Source: Streptomyces antarcticus (GTDB lineage Bacteria > Actinomycetota > Actinomycetes > Streptomycetales > Streptomycetaceae). Taken from it: DNA of 64,000 nt. Below, piece by piece: positions 25,785-34,074 of the stretch. How positions within the stretch are numbered: the first letter of the stretch is position 1; the number at the start of each line of letters is the position of its first letter. Both the position numbers and the translations under genes were made by a program. Where the stretch lies: NCBI RefSeq assembly GCF_026627255.1, contig NZ_JAPNLM010000029.1, positions 1 through 64,000 on the forward strand, given 5' to 3'. The notes below the pieces were generated by a model. It was not told the origin of the DNA, made no database searches, and saw nothing but the letters and a program-made list of their open reading frames with translations.

Positions 25785-26276
25785 CGGCGGCAGCCGCCTC
25801 AAGAGCTTTCTTCGCCCGGTTCTTCGCGCAGCGGCGGCCATACAGGCGGGCCCAGAACGAAGTCAACACCTCAGCCATGTCCCGGACCAGGTCGTCTTCG
25901 GCCGCACCGTCATCGAGAACCACCAGGCGACGGCCGGTCGCGGACAGGGCGGCTTCCACCAGCTCGATGTTCATTCGCCCGAGGCGGTCCTTGTGCTCGA
26001 CCACGACCGTGGTCACCTCGGGATCGGCCAGCAGACGCTTCGCCTTGGAACGGGCGCCGTTCACACCCGAGCCGATCTCCGACTCGACACGCACCACACG
26101 GTGACCGGCCTTCGCAGCCAACCCGGCAACGACGATGACGTATGTGCGTCGATGTTCACCAGAATTGTTCGCGGTCCAACGCGCTCCGCCGGGACCGGCA
26201 ACGTCCCCTCACGGAACCAGCGATAGGCGGTATGCGGGTGCACACCCTGCGCCTTCGCCCACTCCTTCAGGTTCAT
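25777..26276 (-). pseudogene. tnpA: IS607-type serine recombinase TnpA, internally deleted and frameshifted
   Basis: The N-terminal piece (from the ATG at 26276) is the MerR-like helix-turn-helix of IS607 TnpA: MNLKEWAKAQGVHPHTAYRW then EGTLPVPAERVGPRTILVNI. A second frame, resuming near 26120, carries the C-terminal catalytic half from KAGHRVVRVESEIGSGVNG to the end. Between them, the stretch that normally holds the catalytic Ser (YARVSS) and the following helix, about 30-40 residues, is missing and the frame changes. The recombinase is therefore inactive. Confidence 0.8.
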
Positions 26277-26441
26277 GGACACAACGTAACGACACTCACC
26301 AAAACGCACTATCACTCACAAGACTGAGCCAAAACAACAACAGCTCCCAACCCCGAGATCATCAGAGTCGAACGGCCGCGGCGCCCGCCGGCCGGGCGGG
26401 GCGTCGCGAACCGGCCACGCGCGTCCCGCGCATGGTGCAGG

Positions 26442-27056
26442 ATGCCGCTCATGGATGCCGTGAGAGTCGCGCTGCTGCGCGAGGTCCTCGCCGGTACGCA
26501 GTGGCCGGGCGCCGCGCGCCGCTTCGCCGGGTCGCTCCGGCGTTCGGTGGCGCCGGCGGGCGGGAACCTGCTGCTGGTGGGGACGGAGCAGTACGAGCCC
26601 TGGCACCTGGCGGCGCACCTGGTGGACGAGGCCGCCTGGTCGGGCCTGCCGGAGCTGGCCCCGACGCTCGTGCGCCACCGGGTGCCGGCCGGGGAGCCAC
26701 CGCACCTGTCGGTGGGGCTGGGCAGGCTGGAGGCGGCCCGGCGCGGGCACACGCTGCTGGTGGTGGCCCCGGAGCCGCCCGGCGAGGGGCTGCTCCAGCG
26801 CGTCCACGACGCCCGGCGCGCCGGGGCGACCGTACTGTCCCTGGACGGCGGGGATCCGGATCTCGGGGCCCTCGCGCACGAAGCGCTGTCGGTGGCGGAG
26901 GGCAGCGGCGAACTGGACCTGGACACGGTGCAGCACCTGGTCAGCGCGGCCGCCGGGGAGAACAGCCTGCCGGCGCAGCGCGGGCCGCGCCGCTTCCGGG
27001 ACCGGCTGGCGCGGCTGGCCGATCAGCTGACCGCCCCGCCGCCCAGCCGCTGGTAG
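26442..27056 (+). CDS. Conserved hypothetical protein
   Basis: The protein has 204 residues (or 201 if translation starts at the ATG at 26451). I do not recognise a named family. It has no signal peptide or membrane helix. A mid-region Rossmann-like pattern (LLVVAPEPP ... ARRAGATVLSLDGGDP) suggests an alpha/beta fold. The C-terminus is basic and helical (GPRRFRDRLARLADQL). Codon usage is normal for the genome. It is the first gene right of the IS607-type element, so its upstream region may have been altered by the insertion. Confidence 0.65.
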   Translation: MPLMDAVRVALLREVLAGTQWPGAARRFAGSLRRSVAPAGGNLLLVGTEQYEPWHLAAHLVDEAAWSGLPELAPTLVRHRVPAGEPPHLSVGLGRLEAARRGHTLLVVAPEPPGEGLLQRVHDARRAGATVLSLDGGDPDLGALAHEALSVAEGSGELDLDTVQHLVSAAAGENSLPAQRGPRRFRDRLARLADQLTAPPPSRW

Positions 27057-27196
27057 GAACCGCGGCCGCAGCCGGCACCGGTCCCGGTCGGCACCGGCCG
27101 GCACCGGTCCCGTCCGGGCCCGACGGCCCGCGGAACGCCCCCCGGGGTGCGCCCCGGGGCTCCCGCGGCTGCGCCCCGGGGCGGTCGGGCACACCC

Positions 27197-27445
27197 CTAC
27201 GGGGTGGCCGTGCCCCCGGCGTCCCCTTCTTCCCCGCACGCCTTGTCGTTCCACTTGGGGTCGTTCTGCCATTCGAGGTTGCGCTCCTGCGCCGTCTCCA
27301 TGGCGTGGTTCGCCTCCTCCGGCGTCCCGTACGGGCCGAATCGGTCCTTGGCGGGGCAGTCGGGGCCCTCTTCGACCTTCTTGTGGACCAGGCAGTAGTA
27401 CCACTCGCCCGGTTTGCCCACCTGTCGCTTCTTGAACAAGGCCAT
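27197..27445 (-). CDS. Small soluble hypothetical protein
   Basis: The 82-residue protein begins MALFKKRQVGKPGEWYYCLV. It is rich in charged residues and contains two Cys (YYCLVHKKVEEGPDCP) that could form a metal site or disulfide, then GPYGTPEEANHAM and an acidic tail. It reads like a conserved actinomycete protein of the SPOR-like or DUF-type small class, but no function is known to me. It diverges from map with about 70 bases between starts. Confidence 0.6.
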   Translation of the reverse strand: MALFKKRQVGKPGEWYYCLVHKKVEEGPDCPAKDRFGPYGTPEEANHAMETAQERNLEWQNDPKWNDKACGEEGDAGGTATP

Positions 27446-27503
27446 CGCCGTCAGGCTCCTCTCGATGCGGCTCTTGCCGCCATGCTCTCCCATACCCGCT
27501 GGA

Positions 27504-27519
27504 TACACTCGCTTGCATG
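27504..27519 (+). promoter_or_regulatory. Probable leaderless promoter of map
   Basis: TACACT (27504-27509) is followed seven bases later by the ATG at 27517, with no ribosome site between. The -35 is unclear. Confidence 0.4.
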
Positions 27520-28374
27520 TCCGGTCAGTCACTGCTCGTACCAGGCGAGCTCTCTCCCGTCCGTTCCGTTCCCGGAAACATCCGCCGGCCCGAGTACGTG
27601 GGCAGGCCCGCGCCCACTCCGTACACCGGACCGGAGGTGCAGTCGGCCGAGACCATCGCGGCCATGCGCACCGCCGGCCGGATCGCCGCCCAGGCGATGG
27701 AGGAAGCCGCCAAGCTGATCGCGCCGGGGGTGACCACCGACGAGCTCGACAAGGTCGCCCACGCCTACATGTGCGACCACGGGGCCTACCCCTCGACGCT
27801 CGGCTACCGGGGCTTCCCCAAGTCGCTGTGCTCCTCCGTCAACGAGGTCATCTGTCACGGCATCCCCGATTCCACCGTCCTGCGCGACGGCGACATCGTG
27901 AACCTCGACGTGACCGCGTACATCGGCGGCGTGCACGGCGACAACAACGCCACCTATCTGTGCGGGGAGGTGGACGAGGAGTCGCGGCTGCTGGTGGAGC
28001 GCACCCGCGAGGCGCTCGCCCGCGCCATCAAGGCCGTCAGGCCGGGCCGCCAGATCAACATCATCGGCCGGGTCATCGAGTCGTACGCGAAACGGTTCGG
28101 CTACGGCGTCGTCCGGGACTTCACCGGACACGGCATCAACTCGTCCTTCCACTCCGGCCTGATCATCCCGCACTACGACAGCCCGCACGCCACCACCGTC
28201 ATCGAGCCCGGGATGACCTTCACCATCGAGCCGATGCTGACCCTGGGCACCCACGAGTACGACATGTGGGCGGACGGCTGGACGGTCGTCACCAAGGACC
28301 GCAAGCGCACGGCGCAGTTCGAGCACACGCTGGTGGTGACGGACACCGGGGCGGAGATCCTGACCCTGCCGTAG
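27517..28374 (+). CDS. map: Type I methionine aminopeptidase
   Basis: The 285-residue cytoplasmic enzyme removes the initiator Met from nascent proteins. The five metal ligands of the pita-bread fold are visible in order: NLDVTAYIGGVHGDNN (two Asp), FTGHGINSSFHS (His), FTIEPML (Glu) and AQFEHTLVV (Glu). The substrate His lies in VICHGIPD. An N-terminal extension (1-45; PEYVGRPAPTPYTGPEVQ) is typical of actinobacterial MetAP1c-type enzymes with a proline-rich head. It is followed by a weak hairpin near 28381-28396 and a T run. Confidence 0.95.
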   Translation: MSGQSLLVPGELSPVRSVPGNIRRPEYVGRPAPTPYTGPEVQSAETIAAMRTAGRIAAQAMEEAAKLIAPGVTTDELDKVAHAYMCDHGAYPSTLGYRGFPKSLCSSVNEVICHGIPDSTVLRDGDIVNLDVTAYIGGVHGDNNATYLCGEVDEESRLLVERTREALARAIKAVRPGRQINIIGRVIESYAKRFGYGVVRDFTGHGINSSFHSGLIIPHYDSPHATTVIEPGMTFTIEPMLTLGTHEYDMWADGWTVVTKDRKRTAQFEHTLVVTDTGAEILTLP

Positions 28375-28429
28375 GGCGGGCCGCCGGAAGAGGCGGTCGT
28401 TTTACCGACAGGACGTCGGGAACACATTG

Positions 28430-28447
28430 ACTTAGGCATGCCTAAGT
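28430..28447. promoter_or_regulatory. Iron box upstream of heme oxygenase
   Basis: ACTTAGGCATGCCTAAGT is a perfect 18-bp palindrome containing the TTAGGC/GCCTAA halves of DmdR1/IdeR operators. It lies about 60 bases before the heme oxygenase start. Iron-loaded DmdR-type repressor would be expected to bind and block transcription. Confidence 0.85.
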
Positions 28448-28507
28448 AGGAAGATCGGTGTGGCGGCTGAGCCGCCGCGCCTGTTTCCCTTTTCTTGGAG
28501 GTCCGTC

Positions 28508-29155
28508 TTGGACGCCTTCTCTACGGTCATCCGCGTCGCATCGCACGAGCAGCACACCGAGGCCGAGACGTCGACCTTCATGAGCGACCTGCTGGGCGGC
28601 CGGCTCGGAGTGGACGCCTACACGCGGTACACCGAACAGCTGTGGTTCGTGTACCGGGCCCTGGAGGACGCGGCCGACTCCCTGAAGGACGACCCGGTCG
28701 CGGGTCCCTTCATCCAGCCCGAGCTGATGCGCGTCGCCGAGATCGAGCGCGACCTCGAGCACCTGCTGGGCGCCGCCTGGCGCGACAACGTGGTGGCGCT
28801 GCCCGCGACCGAGGCGTACGCCGCCCGGGTCGCCGAGTGCGCCGCCCAGTGGCCGGGCGGGTACGTCGCCCACCACTACACCCGTTACCTGGGCGACCTC
28901 TCCGGCGGACAGATCATCCGCGACAAGGCCGAGCGCACCTGGGGCTTCGAGCGCAAGGGCGACGGCGTCCGCTTCTACGTCTTCGCCGACATCTCCAACC
29001 CGGCCGCCTTCAAGCGGACCTACCGGGAGCTGCTCGACGCCATCGCCGCGGACGACCTGGAGAAGCAGCGCATCGTCGACGAGTGCAAGCGCGCCTTCGA
29101 CTTCAACGGCGCGGTCTTCCGCGAGCTGGGCGAGCGGTTCCCGCTCAGCGCGTAG
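28508..29155 (+). CDS. hmuO: Heme oxygenase (biliverdin-producing)
   Basis: The 215-residue enzyme opens heme to biliverdin, CO and Fe2+, releasing iron from imported heme. The proximal heme His is in ASHEQHTEAET, and the distal helix is YLGDLSGGQIIR with the flexible Gly pair. Family length is 200-225. The start is set at the TTG at 28508 because GGAGG at 28497-28501 is six bases upstream and the protein then begins LDAFSTVIRVASHEQ. The GTG further upstream (28460) lacks a ribosome site. A small hairpin (28462-28476) lies in the 5' leader. Iron repression by the palindrome upstream is likely. A long terminator hairpin follows. Confidence 0.92.
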   Translation: MDAFSTVIRVASHEQHTEAETSTFMSDLLGGRLGVDAYTRYTEQLWFVYRALEDAADSLKDDPVAGPFIQPELMRVAEIERDLEHLLGAAWRDNVVALPATEAYAARVAECAAQWPGGYVAHHYTRYLGDLSGGQIIRDKAERTWGFERKGDGVRFYVFADISNPAAFKRTYRELLDAIAADDLEKQRIVDECKRAFDFNGAVFRELGERFPLSA

Positions 29156-29167
29156 GCGTGACGGGGG

Positions 29168-29208
29168 AAGGGGCCGGCCCGGTGCGTGACGCACCGGGCC
29201 GGCCCCTT
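29168..29208 (+). terminator. Strong terminator after hmuO
   Basis: AAGGGGCCGGCCCGGTGC pairs perfectly with GCACCGGGCCGGCCCCTT over 18 bp with a five-base loop. It lies between the convergent hmuO and PhzF-like genes and may act in both directions. Confidence 0.85.
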
Positions 29209-29216
29209 CGCCGCGA

Positions 29217-29915
29217 TCAGCCCACCCGCGCGAAGCGGACGCGGCCGCCGACCTCGATCGTGCCGTCCGGGCCGGGGGCGGTGAGGATCTGGGAGCCCGC
29301 GCCCTGGATGATGTTCAGGGCGCGGTTCAGCTGGGCCGTCAGCAGGATCGCCGCCGACCCGGTGGCCTCGTCCTCGACGACGGCCCCCCCGGGGCAAGCC
29401 CCGGCTCCACAGGAGCGGCTGTCGCCGCACGAATGCCTGCGCGGGAAGCCGCGGGCGCGCACGCGGCCCGCGGTCTCGTCCTCCCAGGCCCAGGCGTACA
29501 GCCAGCCCTCGCCCGGGGGCGGGGCGGGCAGCGCCTCGACCTCGGCCGCGCTCGCGTACTGCTCGGTGCGCTTGTCCCCGACCCACTCCGGGCGGGCCGT
29601 GATCCAGGTGAACTCCCCGTCGTCACGGGCCCATACGGAGCCGGCCGGCGGGTGCAGTTCCTCGATGTCCAGCAACCACGCGACCCCGACCAGCGGGTGT
29701 CCCGCGAAGGACATCCGCGTGCCGGGGGTGCGGATGTCGACGACCCCGCGCTCGGGGTCGTCGACGAACACCGTCTCGCTGTAGCCGAGTTCGGCGGCCA
29801 GGGCCTGCCGCGACGCGTCGTCGGGGCAGGTCCGGCCGTCGCGTACGACTCCGAGCGGGTTGCCGTACCGGCCGTCACCCGCGCAGAAGACCTTGAGGAC
29901 GTCGAGATCGTTCAC
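29217..29915 (-). CDS. PhzF-family isomerase-like protein
   Basis: The 232-residue PhzF/YddE-fold protein begins at a GTG with VNDLDVLKVFCAGDGRYGNP. Hallmarks are GNPLGVV, GYSETVFVDD (with the catalytic-type Glu), TPGTRMSFAGHPLVG, and the second-domain VVEDEATGSAA. It is slightly shorter than the usual 260-290 residues and has a Cys-rich insert (RHSCGDSRSCGAGACPG). PhzF itself isomerises a phenazine precursor, but most relatives have unknown substrates. It is flanked by heme genes but has no obvious role in heme metabolism. A second PhzF relative lies at 39891-40751. Confidence 0.82.
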   Translation of the reverse strand: MNDLDVLKVFCAGDGRYGNPLGVVRDGRTCPDDASRQALAAELGYSETVFVDDPERGVVDIRTPGTRMSFAGHPLVGVAWLLDIEELHPPAGSVWARDDGEFTWITARPEWVGDKRTEQYASAAEVEALPAPPPGEGWLYAWAWEDETAGRVRARGFPRRHSCGDSRSCGAGACPGGAVVEDEATGSAAILLTAQLNRALNIIQGAGSQILTAPGPDGTIEVGGRVRFARVG

Positions 29916-29934
29916 GCGGGCATTGAAGCACGGC

Positions 29935-31452
29935 TCAGTTCTGGGCCGTACGGCGGCGGGCGAAGTACACCGCGCCCGCGCCGGCCGCGATGACCATGCC
30001 GGAGGCGCCGAGCAGGGCGCCGGCCGGGATCTCGGCGCCGGTGGCGGCGAGGTTGCCGCCGACCGAGCCGCCGCCGACGGAGCCGCCGCCCGCGGTGCTG
30101 CCCGTACCACCGGTACCGCCGGTGGAGGAGGAGCCGCCGGTCGAGCCGCCCGCGGCCGGAAGGATGGCGTCCTTGTCCACGGCCACCGAGAAGCTCAGCG
30201 GGTCGATGGCGTCGCCGGCCTTGTACGCGGAGCGTGTGGTGTCGTTGGCGAAGACGGCCGCGCCCTCGGCGGTGAGGGCCGCGGGGACGCCGCCCAGGGC
30301 GAGCACGCCGCCCTTGGTCTTGTAGTCGGTCTTCGACAGGTCGAGCGTGGCGAACGGGACGGCCGCCTTGCTGCCGGAGGCGTTCTTGACGTCCACGTAC
30401 AGGGTGCCGGTCTTGCCCGTGGCGTCGACGCGGGGGTTGCCGAAGCTCATGTCGATGCCGTGGCCCGTGTACTGGAAGCGGAGGCTGCCCTCGAAGGACA
30501 CGTTCAGCTTCTGCTTGGCGGCGTCGAGCTCGCCCTTGGCGAGGGCGAAGTCGTACAGGTCGCCGCTCTTGGCGGCGCCGCCGGAGGGGGTGATGGAGCC
30601 CGCGCTCAGGACGTATGTGCGGAAGGACTCCTTCACGCCCCACGTCAGCTTGGCGCTGAGGACCTTCTGCGCGCCGGCCGGCGTCGTGGGCTGTGCGGTG
30701 GCGGTCGCGGTGGGCGTCGCCGCAGGCTTCGTCGCGGTCGGCGTCGGGGTCGGCGTCGGCTTCGTCGCGGCCGGCGTCGGGGTCGGGGTAGGGGTCGGCG
30801 TGGGGGTGGGGGTCGGCGTGGGGGCCGGCTTGGGCTTCTCGAACTCCAGCTTGGCGGTCAGCGGATCGCCGGGCTTGCCCTCGTAGCCCGCCGAACCGAG
30901 CGCGTCGGCGGCCTCCTTGGTGAGCGTGGTCGCCAGCTTGTCCATCGCCTGGCCGCCGAAGGCGACCGCGGCGAGCGGTACGTCCTGGGTCGTGGCCCCG
31001 CTCTTGGTGACGTCGGCGGTGAGCTTCTTGGTGCCGGTGTCGATGCGGAAGTCCGAGAGCTTGACCTCGAAGCCGTGACCGGCCGGCGGCGCGGGCGAGG
31101 AGAAGGTGACGCTGCCCTTGAAGGCCGCCTTCACCACGTGCCCGGCGGTCGGGTCGTACTGGCCGGTGGCCTCGCCGAACTGCAGGGTGCCGTCCGCGTT
31201 GGCCTGGGCGCCGTCGGCCGGGGTGATGGCGCCCTTGGCCATGCCCGTCACGTACGCGCGGTAGCTGGCGAGCACGCCCCAGTCGAGGGTGCCGCCGACG
31301 ATCTTGATCGGCGCGGTCGGGGCGCCGCCCGCCTGCGGGGCGAGGGCCGGAGTGCCCGCGGCAGTGGCGGGCAGGACGAAGGCGGTGGTACCCAGCGCGG
31401 CGGCGGTGAGGATGGCGGCCGCGACGGCGATCGGGCGACGGGTGGACGACAT
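29935..31452 (-). CDS. HtaA-domain heme-binding surface protein with LAATG sorting signal
   Basis: The 505-residue exported protein has a signal peptide (1-32) and a first HtaA domain (about 48-200; GGTLDWGVLASYRAYVTG). A PT-repeat linker (about 210-260) leads to a second HtaA domain (about 268-420; LTWGVKESFRTYV). A Gly/Ser-rich spacer, the sorting motif LAATG, a membrane helix and an RRR tail follow, so it is probably wall-anchored by a class E sortase. HtaA domains bind heme through a conserved Tyr and His. The Trp-Gly-...-Tyr pattern is present twice. It lies just downstream of another HtaA gene, also minus strand, and would hand heme to the HmuTUV importer. Confidence 0.9.
   Translation of the reverse strand: MSSTRRPIAVAAAILTAAALGTTAFVLPATAAGTPALAPQAGGAPTAPIKIVGGTLDWGVLASYRAYVTGMAKGAITPADGAQANADGTLQFGEATGQYDPTAGHVVKAAFKGSVTFSSPAPPAGHGFEVKLSDFRIDTGTKKLTADVTKSGATTQDVPLAAVAFGGQAMDKLATTLTKEAADALGSAGYEGKPGDPLTAKLEFEKPKPAPTPTPTPTPTPTPTPTPAATKPTPTPTPTATKPAATPTATATAQPTTPAGAQKVLSAKLTWGVKESFRTYVLSAGSITPSGGAAKSGDLYDFALAKGELDAAKQKLNVSFEGSLRFQYTGHGIDMSFGNPRVDATGKTGTLYVDVKNASGSKAAVPFATLDLSKTDYKTKGGVLALGGVPAALTAEGAAVFANDTTRSAYKAGDAIDPLSFSVAVDKDAILPAAGGSTGGSSSTGGTGGTGSTAGGGSVGGGSVGGNLAATGAEIPAGALLGASGMVIAAGAGAVYFARRRTAQN
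30680..30834. repeat. PT-rich linker repeats
   Basis: Near-tandem GTCGGGGTCGGCGT-type units encode alternating Pro-Thr dipeptides between the two HtaA domains. Units vary at third positions. Length polymorphism among strains would be expected. Confidence 0.7.
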
Positions 31453-31501
31453 GGCGCGGTTGCTCCTGAAGCGAGGAAGGAAAAAGGGGAAGGGGGGTGC
31501 G

Positions 31502-32917
31502 CTACTGCGCGTCGGCGGGCGCGGCCTCGGCCGCCGCCGTACGGCGCCTGCGCACCACCAGGAAGGCCGCGCCGCCGGCCAGGACCAGCAGGGCCACGGC
31601 GAGGGCGGCGTACAGCCCGGTGTTCGAGGACTCCTCCGCTCGGGCGGCCGGAGCGGGGGCGGGAGCGGGGGTCGACGGCGCCGCAGCGGGCGCGTCCGTG
31701 GAGCCCAGGTCGGGGAGGGCCGGGAGCTTCGCGGTGGCGTCGAGTGCGACGGCGAGCGAGACGGGGTCCATCTCGGTGCCCGCCTTGTACATGGAATTGA
31801 ACGCCTGGGAGCCGCCCTCGGTGAGTGTGGCCGGGGCCTCGGCGAGGGTGACGAGGCCGCCCTCGGCCTTCAGGCCCTTGGCGTCGAACTCGACGAGCGC
31901 GACGGCGGGCTTCGTCTCGGCGGCGGCGGTGGTGACGTCGGCGGACAGGACGCCCTTGCCGTTCTCCACCTTGACGCTCACCTTGCCGAGCTTGAGGTCC
32001 AGGTGGGCGCCGGTGAACTGGACGCTGCCCGCGAAGGCCGCGTCAAGCGTGCCCTTCTGGCCGTCGTACGCGCCCTTGCCCTGGGGGAAGCGGAACAGCG
32101 CGCCGCCGTCCTGGGCACCCTCGGCGAGGGTCCACCCGCCCTGGCCGATGGAGCCGGTGACGTACTCGCGGAAGGTGCGCCGGACGCCCCAGTCGACGGC
32201 GGCGTCGGTGAAGGCGCCCGCCGTCCGCGGGGTCTCGGCGGAGGTGCTCGGCTGCGGGCCGGCCGACGCGGCGGGCCGCGCCGGGTCGGCGGCCGGGGCC
32301 TTGACGTCGGCGGAGAGCGAGACGGGATCGAGCTGCGCGCCGGCCGCGTAGTAGCCGGCGAACGCCTTGGCCCCCTGCTCGGTGAGGGTGGCCGGGACAT
32401 TGGAGAGGGCGATCGGGGTACCGCCGCCCTTCATGTCGATGCCGCCGAGGCCGAGCGAGGCGAAGGCGACCTGGGACTGGTTCGTGACGGAGCCGCTGTC
32501 CTTGGCCTTGCTGGAGACGTCCACGTACAGCGTGCCGCGACCGCCGGAGATCTTGACGGTGGGGCGGCTGACGGTCATGTCCAGCTCGTTCGTGCCGTCG
32601 GGCTTCTGATGGCCCTGGAAGGTCACCCCGCCGCTGAAGGAGGCACTGAACTCGCCGCTGTCCGGGTCGTAGGAGCCGGCCGCCGAGTGGAAGCGGAAGA
32701 GGCTCCCGCCGACGGTGGCGGCGCCGCTCTTCAGCTTGAATCCGCCTTTCGCGATGGGCCCCGTGACGTAACTCTGGAACGACGATTTGATGCCCCAGTC
32801 CAGCCGGCCCCCCTGTACGACGCGGTCGGCGGCCTGGGCGGCGGTGGCGGGAAGCAGGGCACCCAGCAAGGCCGCCAACAGGGCGACTGCGAACGTACGG
32901 GCGGGCCTTGCGGACAT
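31502..32917 (-). CDS. HtaA-domain heme-binding membrane protein
   Basis: The 471-residue exported protein has a signal peptide (MSARPARTFAVALLAALLGA ... AQA). Two HtaA domains follow: about 33-200 (GGRLDWGIKSSFQSYVTG) and about 220-385 (VDWGVRRTFREYVTG). A Pro/Ala spacer leads to a C-terminal hydrophobic helix with a basic end (FLVVRRRR). Unlike its neighbour it has only SNTG before the helix rather than LAxTG, so it may stay membrane-bound rather than sorted. It is the first gene of the minus-strand pair and lies directly under an iron box, with hmuT starting on the other side. Heme capture at the cell surface is inferred from the family. Confidence 0.9.
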   Translation of the reverse strand: MSARPARTFAVALLAALLGALLPATAAQAADRVVQGGRLDWGIKSSFQSYVTGPIAKGGFKLKSGAATVGGSLFRFHSAAGSYDPDSGEFSASFSGGVTFQGHQKPDGTNELDMTVSRPTVKISGGRGTLYVDVSSKAKDSGSVTNQSQVAFASLGLGGIDMKGGGTPIALSNVPATLTEQGAKAFAGYYAAGAQLDPVSLSADVKAPAADPARPAASAGPQPSTSAETPRTAGAFTDAAVDWGVRRTFREYVTGSIGQGGWTLAEGAQDGGALFRFPQGKGAYDGQKGTLDAAFAGSVQFTGAHLDLKLGKVSVKVENGKGVLSADVTTAAAETKPAVALVEFDAKGLKAEGGLVTLAEAPATLTEGGSQAFNSMYKAGTEMDPVSLAVALDATAKLPALPDLGSTDAPAAAPSTPAPAPAPAARAEESSNTGLYAALAVALLVLAGGAAFLVVRRRRTAAAEAAPADAQ

Positions 32918-32943
32918 GACGGTCCCCTCCAGGGGCTAGCAAC

Positions 32944-32962
32944 TCAGGTTAGGCTAACCTAA
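32944..32962. promoter_or_regulatory. Iron box between the HtaA gene and hmuT
   Basis: The 19-base sequence starting TCAGGTTAGGCTAACC matches the actinobacterial DmdR/IdeR consensus TTAGGTTAGGCTCACCTAA at 17 of 19 positions. It contains the perfect palindrome TTAGGCTAACCTAA at 32949-32962 apart from its central bases. It sits between the divergent HtaA gene (start 32917) and hmuT, so one operator can repress both. Confidence 0.88.
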
Positions 32963-33044
32963 GCTACCTCAGCCCGGATAGGGAACCCCCGGGTTGGTTG
33001 AAAGTTCACCAGTCAGCCAGCCGCACGAACAGGACGGTGCATTC

Positions 33045-34073
33045 GTGCCTACGCCCGCCGCGTCTTCCCGCCCCTCCCGCGCGCGCCTCGCCCTGACGAC
33101 CACTCTGGTCGCCCTGGCCCTGGCCGCGACGGGATGCGGGGGTACGGCCACACCCGCGGGCAAGCCCGCCCACTCCGCTTCGGCCGCTCCGGACCGGGTC
33201 GAGCCGCTGTCCCCGTCGCCCACCCCGGTCCTTCCCGTCACCGTGTCCTCGTTCGACGGCGCCCGGGTGACGGTCGCCTCGGCGGACCGCGTCGTCCCGC
33301 TGACCGGCAGCCTCAACGAGATCGTCCACACCCTGGGCCTCGGCGAGCAGGTCGTCGCCCGGGACATCACCGCCACCTTCGAACAGGCCGCCCGGCTGCC
33401 CGTGGTGACGCGCGGCCACGACGTCTCCGCCGAGAGCGTCCTCTCGCTGCGCCCGACGCTCGTGCTCGCGGAGACCACCAGCGGCCCCGGTGAGGCCGTC
33501 CAGCAGATCCGCGACGCCGGCATCCCGGTCCTCGTCGTCGCTCCGGCCAAGAGCCTGGAGGACGTCCCGAAGCGGATCGACGCGGTCGCCGCCGCGCTCG
33601 GCGTCAAGGACGCGGGCACGCAGCTGAACCAGCGCACCGCCGACCGGATCGCCTCCGTCCGCAAGGGCATTCCGGCCGCCTCCGGGAAGAAGCCCCGGGT
33701 GGCGTTCCTCTACCTGCGCGGCACCGCCTCCGTCTACCTGCTGGGCGGCTCCGACTCCGGCGCCGCCTCGCTGCTGGAGGCGGCCGGCGCCGTCGACACG
33801 GGCAAGGACTCCGGTCTCGGCAAGGACTTCACCCCGATCACCAGCGAGGCCCTGGCGGCCGTCGCGCCCGACGCGATCCTGGTCATGTCCAAGGGCCTCG
33901 AATCGGTCGGCGGCGTCGACGGCCTCGTCAAGATCCCGGGCGTCGCCCAGACCCCGGCCGGCATGGACCGCCGGGTACTCACCGTCGACGACGGCGTCCT
34001 GCTGAACTACGGGCCGCGCACCGACCAGGTGCTGTCCTCCCTGGTCACCCAGCTCTACGGCAAGGGCGCCTGA
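33045..34073 (+). CDS. hmuT: Heme/iron ABC transporter substrate-binding lipoprotein
   Basis: The 342-residue lipoprotein starts at the GTG at 33045, with AGGACGG upstream. The signal peptide ends in a lipobox LAATGC, giving an N-terminal lipid-modified Cys. A Pro-rich tether leads to a FecB/BtuF-like two-lobe binding domain: DRVVPLTGSLNEIVHTLGLG, ISAESVLSLRPTLVL-like, and the final LLNYGPRTDQVL. The class carries hemin in HmuTUV systems. The start at 32994 used by a longer frame has no ribosome site. It is followed by permease and ATPase genes with almost no gaps, forming the hmuTUV operon behind the shared iron box. Confidence 0.88.
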   Translation: MPTPAASSRPSRARLALTTTLVALALAATGCGGTATPAGKPAHSASAAPDRVEPLSPSPTPVLPVTVSSFDGARVTVASADRVVPLTGSLNEIVHTLGLGEQVVARDITATFEQAARLPVVTRGHDVSAESVLSLRPTLVLAETTSGPGEAVQQIRDAGIPVLVVAPAKSLEDVPKRIDAVAAALGVKDAGTQLNQRTADRIASVRKGIPAASGKKPRVAFLYLRGTASVYLLGGSDSGAASLLEAAGAVDTGKDSGLGKDFTPITSEALAAVAPDAILVMSKGLESVGGVDGLVKIPGVAQTPAGMDRRVLTVDDGVLLNYGPRTDQVLSSLVTQLYGKGA

Positions 34074-34074
34074 T

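Larger units (their letters stand above)
24141..26340 (-). mobile_element. Decayed IS607-type element
   Basis: The element comprises a damaged serine-recombinase tnpA and an overlapping downstream tnpB-like gene, in the order typical of IS607-family elements. The right end is the AT-rich stretch at about 26290-26340, unlike the flanking GC-rich DNA. The sequence AGTCTTG occurs near both ends in opposite orientation. Exact ends cannot be fixed, because IS607 elements have no terminal inverted repeats or target duplications. Confidence 0.75.

Noticed and set aside
24333..26138. 601-residue plus-strand frame across the IS607-type element
   Set aside because: Shadow of tnpB and tnpA with no domain; the real frames are on the minus strand.
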